Assembly: GCF_004345365.1 (NCBI RefSeq) | Contig: NZ_SLVF01000002.1 | Coordinates: 372,001-436,000, forward strand | DNA: 64,000 nt | Direction of reading: 5' to 3' | Source of the DNA: Kribbella sp. VKM Ac-2568 | GTDB taxonomy: Bacteria > Actinomycetota > Actinomycetes > Propionibacteriales > Kribbellaceae | Part shown: positions 42,606-52,663 of the stretch, piece by piece | How the letters are laid out: each line of letters begins with the position of its first letter | Numbering within the stretch: position 1 is the first letter of the stretch | Notes under the pieces: generated by a model | The model's input: the letters and a program-made list of their open reading frames with translations, nothing else | What the model was told of the DNA's origin: nothing | The model's database searches: none | Position numbers and translations under genes: made by a program

Positions 42606-44003
42606 CTAATAGGTGATCGCCGGCGTCGGGGGATCGCCCGCGGGCTCGTCGTCGGCGTGCTCGAGCTCGAGGCCGCGCCGCGCGTAGCGCAGCATCAGGA
42701 AGAGGTAGACGATCCCGATCAGCACGTAGACCACCACCAGCGCCCCGATGCTGATCGCCAGTTCGGTCGTGCTGACCGAGGTGGACACGCCGTCCGCCGT
42801 CTTCATGAGTCCCTGGACGATCCACGGCTGGCGCCCGTTCTCGGTCAGCATCCAGCCGGCCGTGTTCATCAGGACCGGCGCCAGCACCGACCAGGTCGCC
42901 ACAAAGAGGAACACGCGCGACACCGCGAGCTTCCGGCGGTACAGCAGCCACGCGCCCCAGAGCGCGAGCAGCGCGATCAGACTGCCGAGGTAGGCCATCA
43001 CCCGCATCGACCAGTACTGCACGAACACGTTCGGCACGTAGTTGCCATCGCCGTACCTCTGGACGTCGGCGGCCTGCAGTTCGTTGAGCCCTTCCACCTG
43101 GCCGTTCCACGTGCCCGTGGCGAGCAGGGACAGCAGATGGGGAACTTCGAGCAGCTGGGTCGGGGTCTCGTCGTTCCTGCCGCCGCCGATCTGGAACAGC
43201 GAGAACGAGCAGGGCTGACAGGTCTCCCACTGTGCCTCGGCCGCCGAGATCTTCATCGGCTGGTACTCCGCCTCGACCACACCGAGGTGGCTGCCCACCC
43301 CCAGCGCCAGGATCGAGACCGGGACGAGGACGACGATCGCGAGTTTGACCGAGCTGTGGAAGAGCTCGCCGTGCTCGCGGCGCCTGAGTTGCCACGCGGA
43401 CACTGCCAGCATCAACACTGCTCCGGTCAGTAGCGAAGCCAGGATCACGTGGACATAGCCCCAGACGAACACGGGGTTGGTGAACAGGTCCCCGATCGAG
43501 CTGAGCTCTGGCCTCCCGGTCTGGGCGTTGGTGGTGTAGCCCACCGGGTGCTGCATCCACGAGTTCGCGGCCATGATGAACGCCGCCGAGAGCGACGCGC
43601 CGATCGCAACCAGCCAGATCGTGGCGAGGTGGACCCGCCGAGGCAGCACGTTCCAGCCGAAGATCCACAACCCCAGGAAGGTCGACTCCAGGAAGAACGC
43701 CGCCAGCCCTTCCATCGCCAGCGGCGCGCCGAAGACGTCGCCAACGAACCGTGAGTACGCCGACCAGTTCATGCCGAACTGGAACTCCTGCACCAGCCCG
43801 GTGACGACCCCGACGGCGATGTTGATCAACAGCAGTGTCCCGAAGAACCGGGTCAGCCGCCTGTGGTCGGGGTCGCCCGATCGGTACCACTGGGTGTGCA
43901 GGATCGCCACCAGGAACGCCAGCCCGATCGTCACCGGGACGAAGACGAAGTGGTAGATGGTGGTGGTGGCGAACTGGATACGCGCCAGGTCGGTCGGGTC
44001 CAT
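42606..44003 (-). CDS. cydA: Cytochrome bd quinol oxidase subunit I
   Basis: 465 residues, 9 membrane helices. The N-terminal ARIQFATTTIYHFVFVPVTIGLAFLVAILHT and EFQFGMNWSAYSRFVGDVFGAPLAMEGL carry haem ligands and the conserved Glu residues, and WMLTENGRQPWIVQGLMKT is the segment after the quinol loop. The quinol loop is short, as in Gram-positive enzymes. AGGAG lies upstream of the ATG. It follows cydC by 85 bp. Confidence 0.97.
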   Translation of the reverse strand: MDPTDLARIQFATTTIYHFVFVPVTIGLAFLVAILHTQWYRSGDPDHRRLTRFFGTLLLINIAVGVVTGLVQEFQFGMNWSAYSRFVGDVFGAPLAMEGLAAFFLESTFLGLWIFGWNVLPRRVHLATIWLVAIGASLSAAFIMAANSWMQHPVGYTTNAQTGRPELSSIGDLFTNPVFVWGYVHVILASLLTGAVLMLAVSAWQLRRREHGELFHSSVKLAIVVLVPVSILALGVGSHLGVVEAEYQPMKISAAEAQWETCQPCSFSLFQIGGGRNDETPTQLLEVPHLLSLLATGTWNGQVEGLNELQAADVQRYGDGNYVPNVFVQYWSMRVMAYLGSLIALLALWGAWLLYRRKLAVSRVFLFVATWSVLAPVLMNTAGWMLTENGRQPWIVQGLMKTADGVSTSVSTTELAISIGALVVVYVLIGIVYLFLMLRYARRGLELEHADDEPAGDPPTPAITY

Positions 44004-44088
44004 CGCAGACCTCTCCTCGGGCTGATCACCCCTCGTCGGAAGAGTTCGTCCTTTCTGGCAGCCTCGACCAGGGTCGGCGGTCAGCGCA

Positions 44089-45801
44089 TCATTCAGAACG
44101 GATGAGGTGCCCTTGCTCCCTGTTCCAGATCCGGGAGTACGCCCCGCCGGCCGCGACCAGGTCCGCGTGTGTGCCCGACTCCACCACCCGCCCGGCCTCC
44201 AGCAGCAGGATCCGGTCGACGGTCTGCAGGCCGCTCAGCCGGTGGGTGATCAGCAGGGTGGTGCGCCCGGAGGCAGCGGCCAGCAGGTTCGCGGTCAGCG
44301 CGCCGGCGGCCCCAGGGTCGAGGTGCTCGGTCGGCTCGTCGAGGATGAGCACCGGAAAGTCCCCCAGCAGGGCGCGAGCGACGACGAGCCGCTGCCGCTG
44401 GCCGCCGGAGAGCCGGGCGCCGTGCTCGCCGACTTCGGTCGCCAGGCCGTTCGGTAGACCGTCGACCCAGGCCAGCAGCCCGACCTCCGCCAGCGCGGCC
44501 CGGAACTCGGCCTCGGTCGCGTCCGGCCGCCCCAGCCGGAGATTCTCGCCGATCGTGCGGTCGAAGACGTGTGCGTCCTGCCCGGCCAGGCCGACCACCC
44601 GGCGAAGAGCGTCGGATTCCAGGTCGCCGAGACAGACCCCGTTCAGCGACGCCGTACCGGACTCGAGTTCGAGGAACCGCATCAGGACGGCGGCCAGCGT
44701 GGACTTGCCTGCTCCGCTGGGTCCGACCACCGCGACGCTGTCGCCGGGAGCCAGATCCAGGTCGATCCCGTCCAGCGCGAGCCGTCCGGACGGGTAGCGG
44801 GCGCGCACGCCGCGCAGGCGGATCGAGTACGGCGCGGCCGGCAGCGGCACCGGATCCGTGGGCTCGCTGACCGGGTCGTCGACAGCCAGGAGGGCATCGA
44901 CCCGTTCCTGGCAACGGCGTACCCGCTCGAACGTCGCGAAGGCCTGCGGGAGGCCGGTCACCAGCTCGAAGGAAGCCAAGGAGACGAGGACGACGACCGT
45001 GAGCAGGACACCGGGAAGCCGGCCGTTGTCGACGGCAACGATTCCGGCCGCGAGCACACCCCAGACGCACAGCCCCGCGAGCAGTGTGGTGAGCCCCGAG
45101 CCGGTCCCAGCGGTGCGAGCAGCCGCCCGGGCCACCCTGGCCAGCTCGGCATCGGCTCGACCGGCTCGTAGCAACTGCGTCTTCGCGGCACCGAAGGCGA
45201 TCAGGTCGGGCGCGCCCTGGACCAGGTCGACCACGGCAGTCGACAGCTCGCCTCGCGTCTCGGCCTGGCGCGCTTCGGACCGTCGCACCAACTGCCGGGC
45301 CAGGACGGGAACGGCAGTCGCGCAGAGCAGCGCGGCGACCAGGACGACCACGCCGGCGGTCGGTACCAAGGTCCCGACCAGGGCGATCGTCAACCCGGCG
45401 GAGGCGACGAAGACGACGTACGGCGAGATCACGCGCAGCAGCAGATCCTGCAGTGAATCCACGTCGTCGACGAAACGGGCCATCAGGTCACCGCTCCGGA
45501 AAGCCGGCAGGCCGGCCGGGGCGAGACGCTCGAGTCTGGCGTAGACCTTCATCCGTACCTCAGCCAGGACGCGGAACGCCGCATCATGTCCGACCAGGCG
45601 CTCGGCGTACCGGAGCAGCCCGCGACTGATTCCGAAGAACCTCACCCCGACCACAGCGAGTCCGAGCGCCGCCATGTTCGGGTGTTCGGAGGCGCGGGCG
45701 ATCAGCCAGCCGGCGGTCGCCGCGAGACCGAGGCCGGCGGCGGCGCCACCCGCCCCGAGCAGGCTGGCCGCAGCCAGCCGGGCCGTCAGTCTGGAAGTCA
45801 T
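44089..45801 (-). CDS. cydC: Thiol/haem ABC exporter CydC
   Basis: 570 residues: six-helix exporter domain, then the nucleotide-binding domain with Walker A GPSGAGKST, signature LSGGQRQRLVVARALL and DEPTEHLDPG. CydDC exports reduced thiols and is required to assemble cytochrome bd. The start overlaps the cydD stop (ATGA). Assigned as CydC because it is the second of the coupled pair and directly precedes cydA. Confidence 0.92.
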   Translation of the reverse strand: MTSRLTARLAAASLLGAGGAAAGLGLAATAGWLIARASEHPNMAALGLAVVGVRFFGISRGLLRYAERLVGHDAAFRVLAEVRMKVYARLERLAPAGLPAFRSGDLMARFVDDVDSLQDLLLRVISPYVVFVASAGLTIALVGTLVPTAGVVVLVAALLCATAVPVLARQLVRRSEARQAETRGELSTAVVDLVQGAPDLIAFGAAKTQLLRAGRADAELARVARAAARTAGTGSGLTTLLAGLCVWGVLAAGIVAVDNGRLPGVLLTVVVLVSLASFELVTGLPQAFATFERVRRCQERVDALLAVDDPVSEPTDPVPLPAAPYSIRLRGVRARYPSGRLALDGIDLDLAPGDSVAVVGPSGAGKSTLAAVLMRFLELESGTASLNGVCLGDLESDALRRVVGLAGQDAHVFDRTIGENLRLGRPDATEAEFRAALAEVGLLAWVDGLPNGLATEVGEHGARLSGGQRQRLVVARALLGDFPVLILDEPTEHLDPGAAGALTANLLAAASGRTTLLITHRLSGLQTVDRILLLEAGRVVESGTHADLVAAGGAYSRIWNREQGHLIRSE

Positions 45802-47459
45802 CGGTAGCCCACCGAGGTCGCGTGTTCCAGCCGGATCTCCGTGTCCGCCAACGTGACCAGACCCGGTCGGTGCGCGGCGATCAGCGCGGTGCGGCCGACG
45901 GTCAGGCGGGCGACCGCTGCGAGCACCGACGCCTCGGTGTCCCCGTCCAGGTTGGCCGTCGGCTCGTCCAGCAGGAGCAGCGGCGCATCCATCAGGAACG
46001 CCCGGGCCAGCGCGAGGCGCTGCCTCTCCCCCGCGGACAGGCCGGCGCCGCGCTCGCCCAGTGGCGTCGCGAGCCCGTGCGGCAACCGCTCGGTCATCTG
46101 CGCCAGCCCGGCGTCGTGAACCGCTCGCAGTACGTCCTCCTCAGCAGCGTCCGGCCTGCCGAGCCTGACGTTGTCGGCCAGGCTCGCGGCCAGCAGGTAA
46201 GGCCGCTGCGGGACCCAGGCCACATTCCGGCGCCAGAGGTCGAGATCGAGCTCGGCGAGGTCCACCCCGCAGACGGTCACCTGTCCGGAGTCCACGCCGA
46301 CGAAGCCCAGCAGCACCGCGATCAGGGTCGACTTGCCACAGCCGCTCGGACCGGTCAAGGCCACCACCTCACCCGGGCGGACCGACAGGCTGACCCGGTC
46401 GAGCGCGGGTCCGGCCCGGTCCGGATAGCTCACGCACACCTCGTCCACCCGCAGATCCACGGCCGGGTAGCACAGGAGACCGGCGCCGGTATCGCCGGCC
46501 GGAAGCGGGCTGTCCAGGACCGTGAACACCTGGTCCGCCGCGGCGGCACCATCCGCGCTGGCGTGAAAGCTCGCGCCCAGAGTGCGCAGCGGGAGGTAGG
46601 CCTCAGGAGCGAGGATGAGCACGAACAAGCCGGTCGAGAGGTCGAGATCGCCGCTGACGAGCCTGATTCCGACAGCCACCGCGACCACCGCCACCGACAA
46701 CGACGCGAGCAGCTCCAACACCAGGGAGGACAGGAAGGCCACTCGGAGTGTGCCCATCGTCTCCTCGCGGAAGTCGTCCGTCGTACGACGGACCAGGTCT
46801 GCCTGGGCGCGCGCCCGCCCGAACACCTTGAGCGTCGTCAGTCCGGCGATGCTGTCGAGGAAGTGGCCGCCCAGCCGCTGCAGGGCGACAAGACGCTTGG
46901 CCGCCTGGGCCCTGGCACCGGCACCGACGACCGCCATCAGCAGTGGGATCAGGGGAACCGTGGCGGCGATGATCGCCGCTGCCACGATGTCCTGCGTCAC
47001 TGCCGCGGTGATGACTGCGGTAGGGATGACGACCGCCAATACCAGTTGCGGCAGGTAGCGGGTGAAGTAGCCGTCGAGCGCATCGAGGCCGCGGGTACCC
47101 AGTGCCTCGAGCTCAGCGGTGCGGTGCCCGGCGAGCCAGGCCGGGCCCAGTGCGACGACGTGCCGCAGCAGGGCCATCCGCAGCTCCGCCTTGGCCTGGG
47201 TGCCGGCCCGGTGCGCCATCAGCTCGGCCAACCAGGCGAGCACGGCACGGGCGATGACGACGCCGAGCAGGATCAGCAGCGGGCCGCGCAACTCGTCGAG
47301 GCCCGCGCCGTCCTGGAAGGACGCGGAGAGCAGCCCCGCAAGCAGCCAGGCTTGCGCGACGACCAGGGCCGCGGTCGCGACCCCGAGGGCGGCGGACCGC
47401 AGCAACAGCGCGCGGACCGCCGATGTCCGCGCGATGAGTCGCCGATCAACGGCTGGCAT
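45798..47459 (-). CDS. cydD: Thiol/haem ABC exporter CydD
   Basis: 553 residues with the six-helix domain (RTSAVRALLLRSAALGVATAALVVAQAWLLAGLLS) and ATPase domain: Walker A GPSGCGKST, signature LSAGERQRLALARAFLMD (LSAGE rather than LSGGQ, common in CydD), DEPTANLDGDTEASV. It forms a heterodimer with CydC. Its start lies inside the last codons of the DUF2254 gene (14-bp overlap), so that gene is probably translated just ahead. Confidence 0.92.
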   Translation of the reverse strand: MPAVDRRLIARTSAVRALLLRSAALGVATAALVVAQAWLLAGLLSASFQDGAGLDELRGPLLILLGVVIARAVLAWLAELMAHRAGTQAKAELRMALLRHVVALGPAWLAGHRTAELEALGTRGLDALDGYFTRYLPQLVLAVVIPTAVITAAVTQDIVAAAIIAATVPLIPLLMAVVGAGARAQAAKRLVALQRLGGHFLDSIAGLTTLKVFGRARAQADLVRRTTDDFREETMGTLRVAFLSSLVLELLASLSVAVVAVAVGIRLVSGDLDLSTGLFVLILAPEAYLPLRTLGASFHASADGAAAADQVFTVLDSPLPAGDTGAGLLCYPAVDLRVDEVCVSYPDRAGPALDRVSLSVRPGEVVALTGPSGCGKSTLIAVLLGFVGVDSGQVTVCGVDLAELDLDLWRRNVAWVPQRPYLLAASLADNVRLGRPDAAEEDVLRAVHDAGLAQMTERLPHGLATPLGERGAGLSAGERQRLALARAFLMDAPLLLLDEPTANLDGDTEASVLAAVARLTVGRTALIAAHRPGLVTLADTEIRLEHATSVGYR

Positions 47460-48738
47460 CGGACGTCTCGCCGGGCCGGGTGGTGCCGAGGCCCTGCCGG
47501 TCGCTCATCCTCGCCAGCGCCCGCTCGAACGGGTCGGCGAACGCCGCGTCGGTTGCCCGGTCCAGGGCATCGAGCTGAAATTGCACGGCCGCCCGGCGTG
47601 CGGGCAGGACTCCGGCCCGCAGATCCTCGAGCATGGCGCGCAACCGCCGGCAGATCTGCGGGGAGGTGGCGCCGTACTGGCGGATCTCGGTCACCCCGAT
47701 GTCGAGATACTCCGCCCAGCCGCGGGTCCGGACGACCAGGCGGACCCGGCCGTCGGCGTCGAGGGCGGTCCCCCGGAAGGCGCGGTCGGAAGACCCGATC
47801 CCGAGCAGGAGGGCGTCGATGTGGTTGATCACCTGGGTTGCCGTGGTGGGGTCGTTGACCGCCGGGGACAGCGCGCGGATGGCGATGTCGACCAGAATGC
47901 GCAGGGCGAAGGCCGGGTCCTGGTCGATCGTGCGCTCACGGCCCAGCGAGATCATCCCGCCCAGACGGCGCAGGTCGGTCTCGCTCGCCGCCCCGTGAAC
48001 CTCCATCAGCACGCTCCCCACGGTGACGAAGTCACCGATCGTGTGCGGTACGACGCAGACCTGGCCGCGAGCCGCCGCGAACCGGACGAGGCCCGCGATG
48101 TCGATGGCCTGGATGGCGCCCGACCTAGGCGCCATCACCCGTTCGTCCGGCGCGCCGCGCCCGACCCCCTGATCGCCCGACCCGGCGGCCGTGGTGAGGC
48201 GATCCTCGCCGGCTTCGACCGCAAGACCGGCCTGTGCCATCGCAGCCGCGACGGCGACCGGCCGGAGCGCGTGCACGAATCGGTCGAAGTACAGCAGCAG
48301 GAGGATCAGGTCGGCAGCGACGGCCAGCCCGACCAGGGTGATACCCAGATCGGGTACGGAGTCGGACTCCACATGGCGCAGCAGGGCGAAGGCGAAGGTG
48401 AACGTGGCCGTGAACGCCGCGAGGACGAGCTTCTGCAGCCGATCCCGGTACCACAGCCGCATGAAGCGTGGCGACAGAGTGCCGGTCGCCATCTGCACGA
48501 CCAGCACGCCGATCGTGACCACGAAGCCGATCAGCCCGACCATCGCGGCCGCGGCGGCCGACAACACGGCGTTCGCGGTGTCCTCGGAGTACGACCACCC
48601 CGGCGGCAAGGCGATCCGGCCCTCGAGCCACAGGTCGACGTCGGCCAGCACCGCACCGATCACGCCACCGATCAGCGGCACCACCCACAGGCTCTGCCGG
48701 ACGAACTGGTGGGCCCGGAAGCCCGCGGTCCAGGACAT
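47446..48738 (-). CDS. DUF2254 membrane protein
   Basis: 430 residues from the ATG at 48738 (a longer frame adds about 32 poorly coding residues). Four membrane helices in the first 170 residues (SLWVVPLIGGVIGAVLADVDLWLEG; AAAAMVGLIGFVVTIGVLVVQMATGTLSPRFMRLW) are followed by a soluble part with the family block RALSPAVNDPTTATQVINHIDALL. DUF2254 proteins are widespread but unstudied. The overlap with cydD suggests a role near the respiratory chain, though genomic neighbours of the family vary. Confidence 0.88.
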   Translation of the reverse strand: MSWTAGFRAHQFVRQSLWVVPLIGGVIGAVLADVDLWLEGRIALPPGWSYSEDTANAVLSAAAAAMVGLIGFVVTIGVLVVQMATGTLSPRFMRLWYRDRLQKLVLAAFTATFTFAFALLRHVESDSVPDLGITLVGLAVAADLILLLLYFDRFVHALRPVAVAAAMAQAGLAVEAGEDRLTTAAGSGDQGVGRGAPDERVMAPRSGAIQAIDIAGLVRFAAARGQVCVVPHTIGDFVTVGSVLMEVHGAASETDLRRLGGMISLGRERTIDQDPAFALRILVDIAIRALSPAVNDPTTATQVINHIDALLLGIGSSDRAFRGTALDADGRVRLVVRTRGWAEYLDIGVTEIRQYGATSPQICRRLRAMLEDLRAGVLPARRAAVQFQLDALDRATDAAFADPFERALARMSDRQGLGTTRPGETSDASR

Positions 48739-48867
48739 CACGGGTCGCCGGCCGCCCGTTCCGTGGTGCTGCTGATCCCGCCCATCGCCGGCCACCCCTC
48801 GATCACGACGACATGACTTGCCGCCGCAACCCATCCCACACCCGGGCGCCCGGAGCCGTCCTCACCC

Positions 48868-48886
48868 CCTCCGCATGAGGCGGAGG
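48868..48886. terminator. Small hairpin after hisH
   Basis: CCTCCGC-ATGAG-GCGGAGG, a 7-bp perfect stem ending 20 bp downstream of the hisH stop on the minus strand. It is a candidate terminator separating the his genes from the DUF2254-cyd block, 130 bp further on. Confidence 0.5.
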
Positions 48887-48905
48887 CCGTTCGCCCGAGC
48901 CGCCC

Positions 48906-49547
48906 TCAGAGCGAGCGGACCCAGTTGGCCAGCAGATCGGCGCCGGCGTCGCCGGACTTCTCCGGGTGGAACTGGGTGGCGCTGAGCGGGCCGTTCTCCA
49001 CCGCCGCCACGAACCGGTCGCCGCCGTATGACGTCCAGGTGACCGCCGGGGCCACCGAGGCTCGGGTGTCCTTCAGCTCCCACTCGCGGACGCCGTAGGA
49101 GTGGACGAAGTAGAACCGCTCCTTGTCGATGCCCTCGAACAGCTTGCTGCCGGACGGTACGTCGACCGTGTTCCAGCCCATGTGCGGAACCGGCTCGTCA
49201 CCGTTCGGCTGGAGCCGCTCCACCACCCCGGGCCACTGGTGGCAGCCCTCGCTCTCGACCCCGTGCTCGATGCCTTTGCCGAAGAGGATCTGCATACCGA
49301 CGCAGATCCCGAGCACGGGCCGCCCGCCGGTCAGCCGGCGATCCACCAGGACGTCGCCGCGCACCGCGCGCAGGCCCGTCATACAGGCTTCGAAGGCGCC
49401 GACGCCGGGCACCAGCAGGCCGTCCGCGTCGAGCGCCTGCTGGAAGTCCGCGGTGACGGTGACGTCCGCGCCGACCCGCTGCAACGCACGCTCGCCGGAG
49501 CGGATGTTGCCCGAGCCGTAGTCGAGCAGGACGACCTTCTTGCTCAC
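48906..49547 (-). CDS. hisH: Imidazole glycerol phosphate synthase glutaminase subunit
   Basis: 213 residues, class I glutamine amidotransferase. [13 protein letters not shown] at the N-terminus, nucleophile Cys in [15 protein letters not shown], and the His-Glu pair in [11 protein letters not shown]. It supplies ammonia to HisF (not in the window). GTG start overlapping the hisB stop. Confidence 0.97.
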   Translation of the reverse strand: MSKKVVLLDYGSGNIRSGERALQRVGADVTVTADFQQALDADGLLVPGVGAFEACMTGLRAVRGDVLVDRRLTGGRPVLGICVGMQILFGKGIEHGVESEGCHQWPGVVERLQPNGDEPVPHMGWNTVDVPSGSKLFEGIDKERFYFVHSYGVREWELKDTRASVAPAVTWTSYGGDRFVAAVENGPLSATQFHPEKSGDAGADLLANWVRSL

Positions 49548-50143
49548 AGGGCGCCCTTGGTGGAGGGGATGCCCGGCTGCCGCGGGTCGAGCTCGGCCGC
49601 GGCCCGGAGCGCCCGCGCGAAGGCCTTGAACTGGGCCTCGACGATGTGGTGCGGGTCGCGGCCGGACAGCACCCGGATGTGGATGCAGATCGCGGCGTTG
49701 AACGCGAGCGTCTCGAAGACGTGCTGGGTCAGCGAACCGGCGTAGTCGCCGCCGATGATCGCGTAGACCTGGCCGTCGGGCTCACCGGTGTGCACGCAGT
49801 ACGGCCGGCCGGACAGGTCGACCGTGCAGTGCACGAGCGCCTCGTCCAGCGGAACGGTCGCGTCGCCGAACCGCCTGATCCCGCGCTTGTCCCCCAGCGC
49901 TTCCTTCAAAGCCTGGCCGATGCCGATCGCGGTGTCCTCAACGGTGTGGTGCGCGTCGGTCTCCAGATCGCCGACCGTGTTCACGTGCAGGTCGAGCAGC
50001 GCGTGCTTGGCCAGCGCGTTGAGCATGTGGTCGTAGAAGCCGACCCCCGTGGAGATGTCCGCCCGTCCGGTGCCGTCCAGGTCGAGCTCGACCAGCACCT
50101 TGGACTCGCTGGTCTCGCGATCGATCCGGCCTGTCCTGCTCAT
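49544..50143 (-). CDS. hisB: Imidazoleglycerol-phosphate dehydratase
   Basis: 199 residues, monofunctional dehydratase without the phosphatase domain of the enterobacterial fusion. Metal-binding repeats [15 protein letters not shown] and [16 protein letters not shown] flank the dimanganese centre, and [20 protein letters not shown] is conserved. The ATG at 50143 overlaps the hisC stop. Confidence 0.97.
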   Translation of the reverse strand: MSRTGRIDRETSESKVLVELDLDGTGRADISTGVGFYDHMLNALAKHALLDLHVNTVGDLETDAHHTVEDTAIGIGQALKEALGDKRGIRRFGDATVPLDEALVHCTVDLSGRPYCVHTGEPDGQVYAIIGGDYAGSLTQHVFETLAFNAAICIHIRVLSGRDPHHIVEAQFKAFARALRAAAELDPRQPGIPSTKGAL

Positions 50144-51258
50144 GTCTGCCTTCCCACGTCTGTCTTCAGAACTCTTTCCAGCGAGGCGCGGAACGCCGCC
50201 ATCTCGGCGCCGGTGCCGATCGACACCCGCAGCCAGCCGGCCGGCCCGGTCTCCCGGATCAGCACGCCGTCGTCCAGCAGCGACTGCCAGACCGCGTGCC
50301 GGTCGGCGAAGGTGCCGAACAGCACGAAGTTCGCGTCGGAGTCCACCGCCCGCAGGCCCTGGGCCCGCAGCCAGTCGACCGTCTCGTCGCGCTCGGTGCG
50401 GAGCTGCTCGACCCGGCCGAGCAGCTCGTCGGAGTGCCGCAGCGCCGCCCGGGCGACCGCCTGCGTCACGGCCGACAGGTGGTAGGGCAGCCGGACGATC
50501 CGCAGCGCGTCCACGAGTTGCTTGCTGGCGGCAAGATAACCGACCCGCGCCCCGGCCAGCGCGAACGCCTTCGAGGTGGTCCGAGCCACCGCCAGGTTGG
50601 GGTACGACGGCAACAACGTGACCGCGCTCGGCGTACCGGCCCGGCGGAACTCGGCGTACGCCTCGTCCACCACCAGGACCGCCCCCATCGCGGAGGTCCG
50701 GGCGGCGACCGCCTCGACCAGCTGGATCGGCAGCGCGGTACCGGTGGGGTTGTTCGGTGACGCCAGCAGTACTACGGACGGCCTGTGCCGGGAGATCGCG
50801 GCGAGGGCCTTGCTCTGGTCCAGGGTGAAGTCCTCGGACCGGCGACCGGTGACCCAGGCCGTGTTCGTGTCCCGCGCATACTCCGGATACATCGAGTACG
50901 TCGGCGCGAACGAGAGCGCAGTACGGCCTGGACCGCCGAAGGCCTGCAGCAGGTGCAGCATCACCTCGTTGGACCCGTTGGCGACCCACACCTGCTCGGC
51001 GGTGAGCTGCGCGTCCGATTCACGCCCCAGGTACGCCGCGAGGTCGGCCCGCAGGTCGAGGAACTCGCGGTCCGGGTACCGGTTCAGGCCGCGCGCGGCC
51101 TCCGCCACGGACGCGGTGATGTCCGCGACGGTCGCCTCGCTCGGCGGGTACGGGTTCTCGTTGACGTTGAGCAGGACGGGGACGTCCAGCTGCGGCGCGC
51201 CGTACGGTTCGAAGCTCTTCAGCTCGTCGCGCAGCGGCAGCCCGTCGAAGCGGCCCAT
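50140..51258 (-). CDS. hisC: Histidinol-phosphate aminotransferase
   Basis: 372 residues, PLP fold type [43 protein letters not shown] and the PLP-lysine segment [16 protein letters not shown] are present. It converts imidazole-acetol phosphate to histidinol phosphate. Start overlaps the hisD stop (TGATG). Confidence 0.97.
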   Translation of the reverse strand: MGRFDGLPLRDELKSFEPYGAPQLDVPVLLNVNENPYPPSEATVADITASVAEAARGLNRYPDREFLDLRADLAAYLGRESDAQLTAEQVWVANGSNEVMLHLLQAFGGPGRTALSFAPTYSMYPEYARDTNTAWVTGRRSEDFTLDQSKALAAISRHRPSVVLLASPNNPTGTALPIQLVEAVAARTSAMGAVLVVDEAYAEFRRAGTPSAVTLLPSYPNLAVARTTSKAFALAGARVGYLAASKQLVDALRIVRLPYHLSAVTQAVARAALRHSDELLGRVEQLRTERDETVDWLRAQGLRAVDSDANFVLFGTFADRHAVWQSLLDDGVLIRETGPAGWLRVSIGTGAEMAAFRASLERVLKTDVGRQT

Positions 51259-52571
51259 CAGTCCTCATCCCGGAAGCGAACGGACACGGCCGAGCCGTGG
51301 GCCGGCAGGTCCTCGGCGTGCGCGAGCGCGACCACGTGCCCGGCGACCTGCTGCAGCGCCTCGCGCGAGTAGTTCACGACGTGCATCGCCTTCAGGAAGC
51401 TGCGCACGGACAGGCCGGACGAGTGGCACGCGCAGCCTGCCGTCGGGAGGACGTGGTTCGACCCCGCGCAGTAGTCGCCCAGCGACACCGGTGACCAGCC
51501 GCCGATGAAGATCGCGCCGGCGTTGTTGATCAGCCCGGCTCGCTCCTCGGCGTCCACCGTCTGGATCTCGAGGTGCTCGGCCGCATACGCGTCCACCACC
51601 GCGGTGCCCTGCTCCAGGTCGTCGACCAGTACTACGGCCGACTGCTGCCCGGCGAGGGCTTCCTCCACCCGCTCCCGGTGCCTCGTCCGCGCGACCTGCA
51701 CGCCGAGCTCGGCCTCCACCGCGGCGGCAAGCGTCTCGCTGGGGGTGACGAGCACACTGGCCGCCATCGGGTCGTGCTCGGCCTGGCTGATCAGGTCCGC
51801 GGCGACGTGCGCGGCGTTCGCGCTGTCGTCGGCCAGCACGGCGATCTCGGTCGGGCCGGCCTCGGAGTCGATGCCGACCTCGCCCAGCAGGAACCGCTTG
51901 GCCGCGACGACGTAGATGTTGCCCGGACCGGTGATCAGGTTGACCTTGCGGCAGCCCTCGAAGCCGTACGCGAACCCGGCGATCGCCTGGGCGCCACCCA
52001 TCGCGTAGACCTCGTCGATGCCAAGCATCGCGCAGACCGCGAGCACGGTCGGGTGTGGCAGACCGCCGAACTCCTTCTGGGGCGGCGAGGCCACCGCGAG
52101 TGACGGAACCCCCGCCACCTGAGCCGGTACGACGTTCATCACCACGCTGGACGCGAGCGGCGCGCGGCCGCCCGGGACGTACAGCCCGACGCGCTGCACC
52201 GGGACCAGCCGCTGGGTCACCCGGCCACCCGGCGCGGGCTGGGACTCGACGTCCCCGCCGCGCTCGTCCTCGCTGACCTCGCGCACCCGCCGGATCGACT
52301 CCTCGAACGCGCTGCGCACCTCGGGGTCGAGCTCCTCCAGCGCGGTCTTCAACGCCTCGGCCGGGACCCGGAGGTCCTCCACCCGCACATGGTCGAACTT
52401 CTCGCCGTACTCCCTGATCGCCTCGAGGCCCCGATGACGGACGTCCAGGCAAATGGGTCGGACGACGTCGAGGGCGGCCTCGACGTCGAATACGGCTCGG
52501 GGGACCAGGGCTTGGAGGTTGAGCACCTCTCCGGCTGCCACTCGGCCCCGCAGGTCGACGCGGCGAATCAT
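51258..52571 (-). CDS. hisD: Histidinol dehydrogenase
   Basis: 437 residues. [73 protein letters not shown] (zinc and catalytic residues) and [12 protein letters not shown] are typical. It makes histidine from histidinol with NAD and Zn. It is the first gene of the hisDCBH group and appears leaderless, with TAGACT 7 nt before the ATG. Confidence 0.97.
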   Translation of the reverse strand: MIRRVDLRGRVAAGEVLNLQALVPRAVFDVEAALDVVRPICLDVRHRGLEAIREYGEKFDHVRVEDLRVPAEALKTALEELDPEVRSAFEESIRRVREVSEDERGGDVESQPAPGGRVTQRLVPVQRVGLYVPGGRAPLASSVVMNVVPAQVAGVPSLAVASPPQKEFGGLPHPTVLAVCAMLGIDEVYAMGGAQAIAGFAYGFEGCRKVNLITGPGNIYVVAAKRFLLGEVGIDSEAGPTEIAVLADDSANAAHVAADLISQAEHDPMAASVLVTPSETLAAAVEAELGVQVARTRHRERVEEALAGQQSAVVLVDDLEQGTAVVDAYAAEHLEIQTVDAEERAGLINNAGAIFIGGWSPVSLGDYCAGSNHVLPTAGCACHSSGLSVRSFLKAMHVVNYSREALQQVAGHVVALAHAEDLPAHGSAVSVRFRDED

Positions 52572-52578
52572 GGGGCTC

Positions 52579-52584
52579 AGTCTA
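52579..52584 (-). promoter_or_regulatory. Putative -10 box (TAGACT) for leaderless hisD
   Basis: On the minus strand TAGACT ends 7 nt before the hisD ATG at 52571, with no Shine-Dalgarno sequence between. It fits the TANNNT rule seen at several other starts in this window. Confidence 0.5.
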
Positions 52585-52650
52585 GTGGTCGCCTCCCCCG
52601 GTCCCCGCGCGCCGTCTGCTGCACGGACGGTGACCGCGGGCGGTTGCCAT

Positions 52651-52656
52651 TAGGCT
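52651..52656 (+). promoter_or_regulatory. Putative -10 box (TAGGCT) for a leaderless start at 52664
   Basis: TAGGCT ends 7 nt before the ATG at 52664 with no Shine-Dalgarno sequence. Together with the hisD box it fills most of the 92-bp divergent gap. Confidence 0.45.
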
Positions 52657-52663
52657 CGACGGC

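Noticed and set aside
44089-47459. A drug-type ABC exporter pair
   Set aside because: Direct linkage to cydAB and the LSAGE/LSGGQ pairing identify CydDC.
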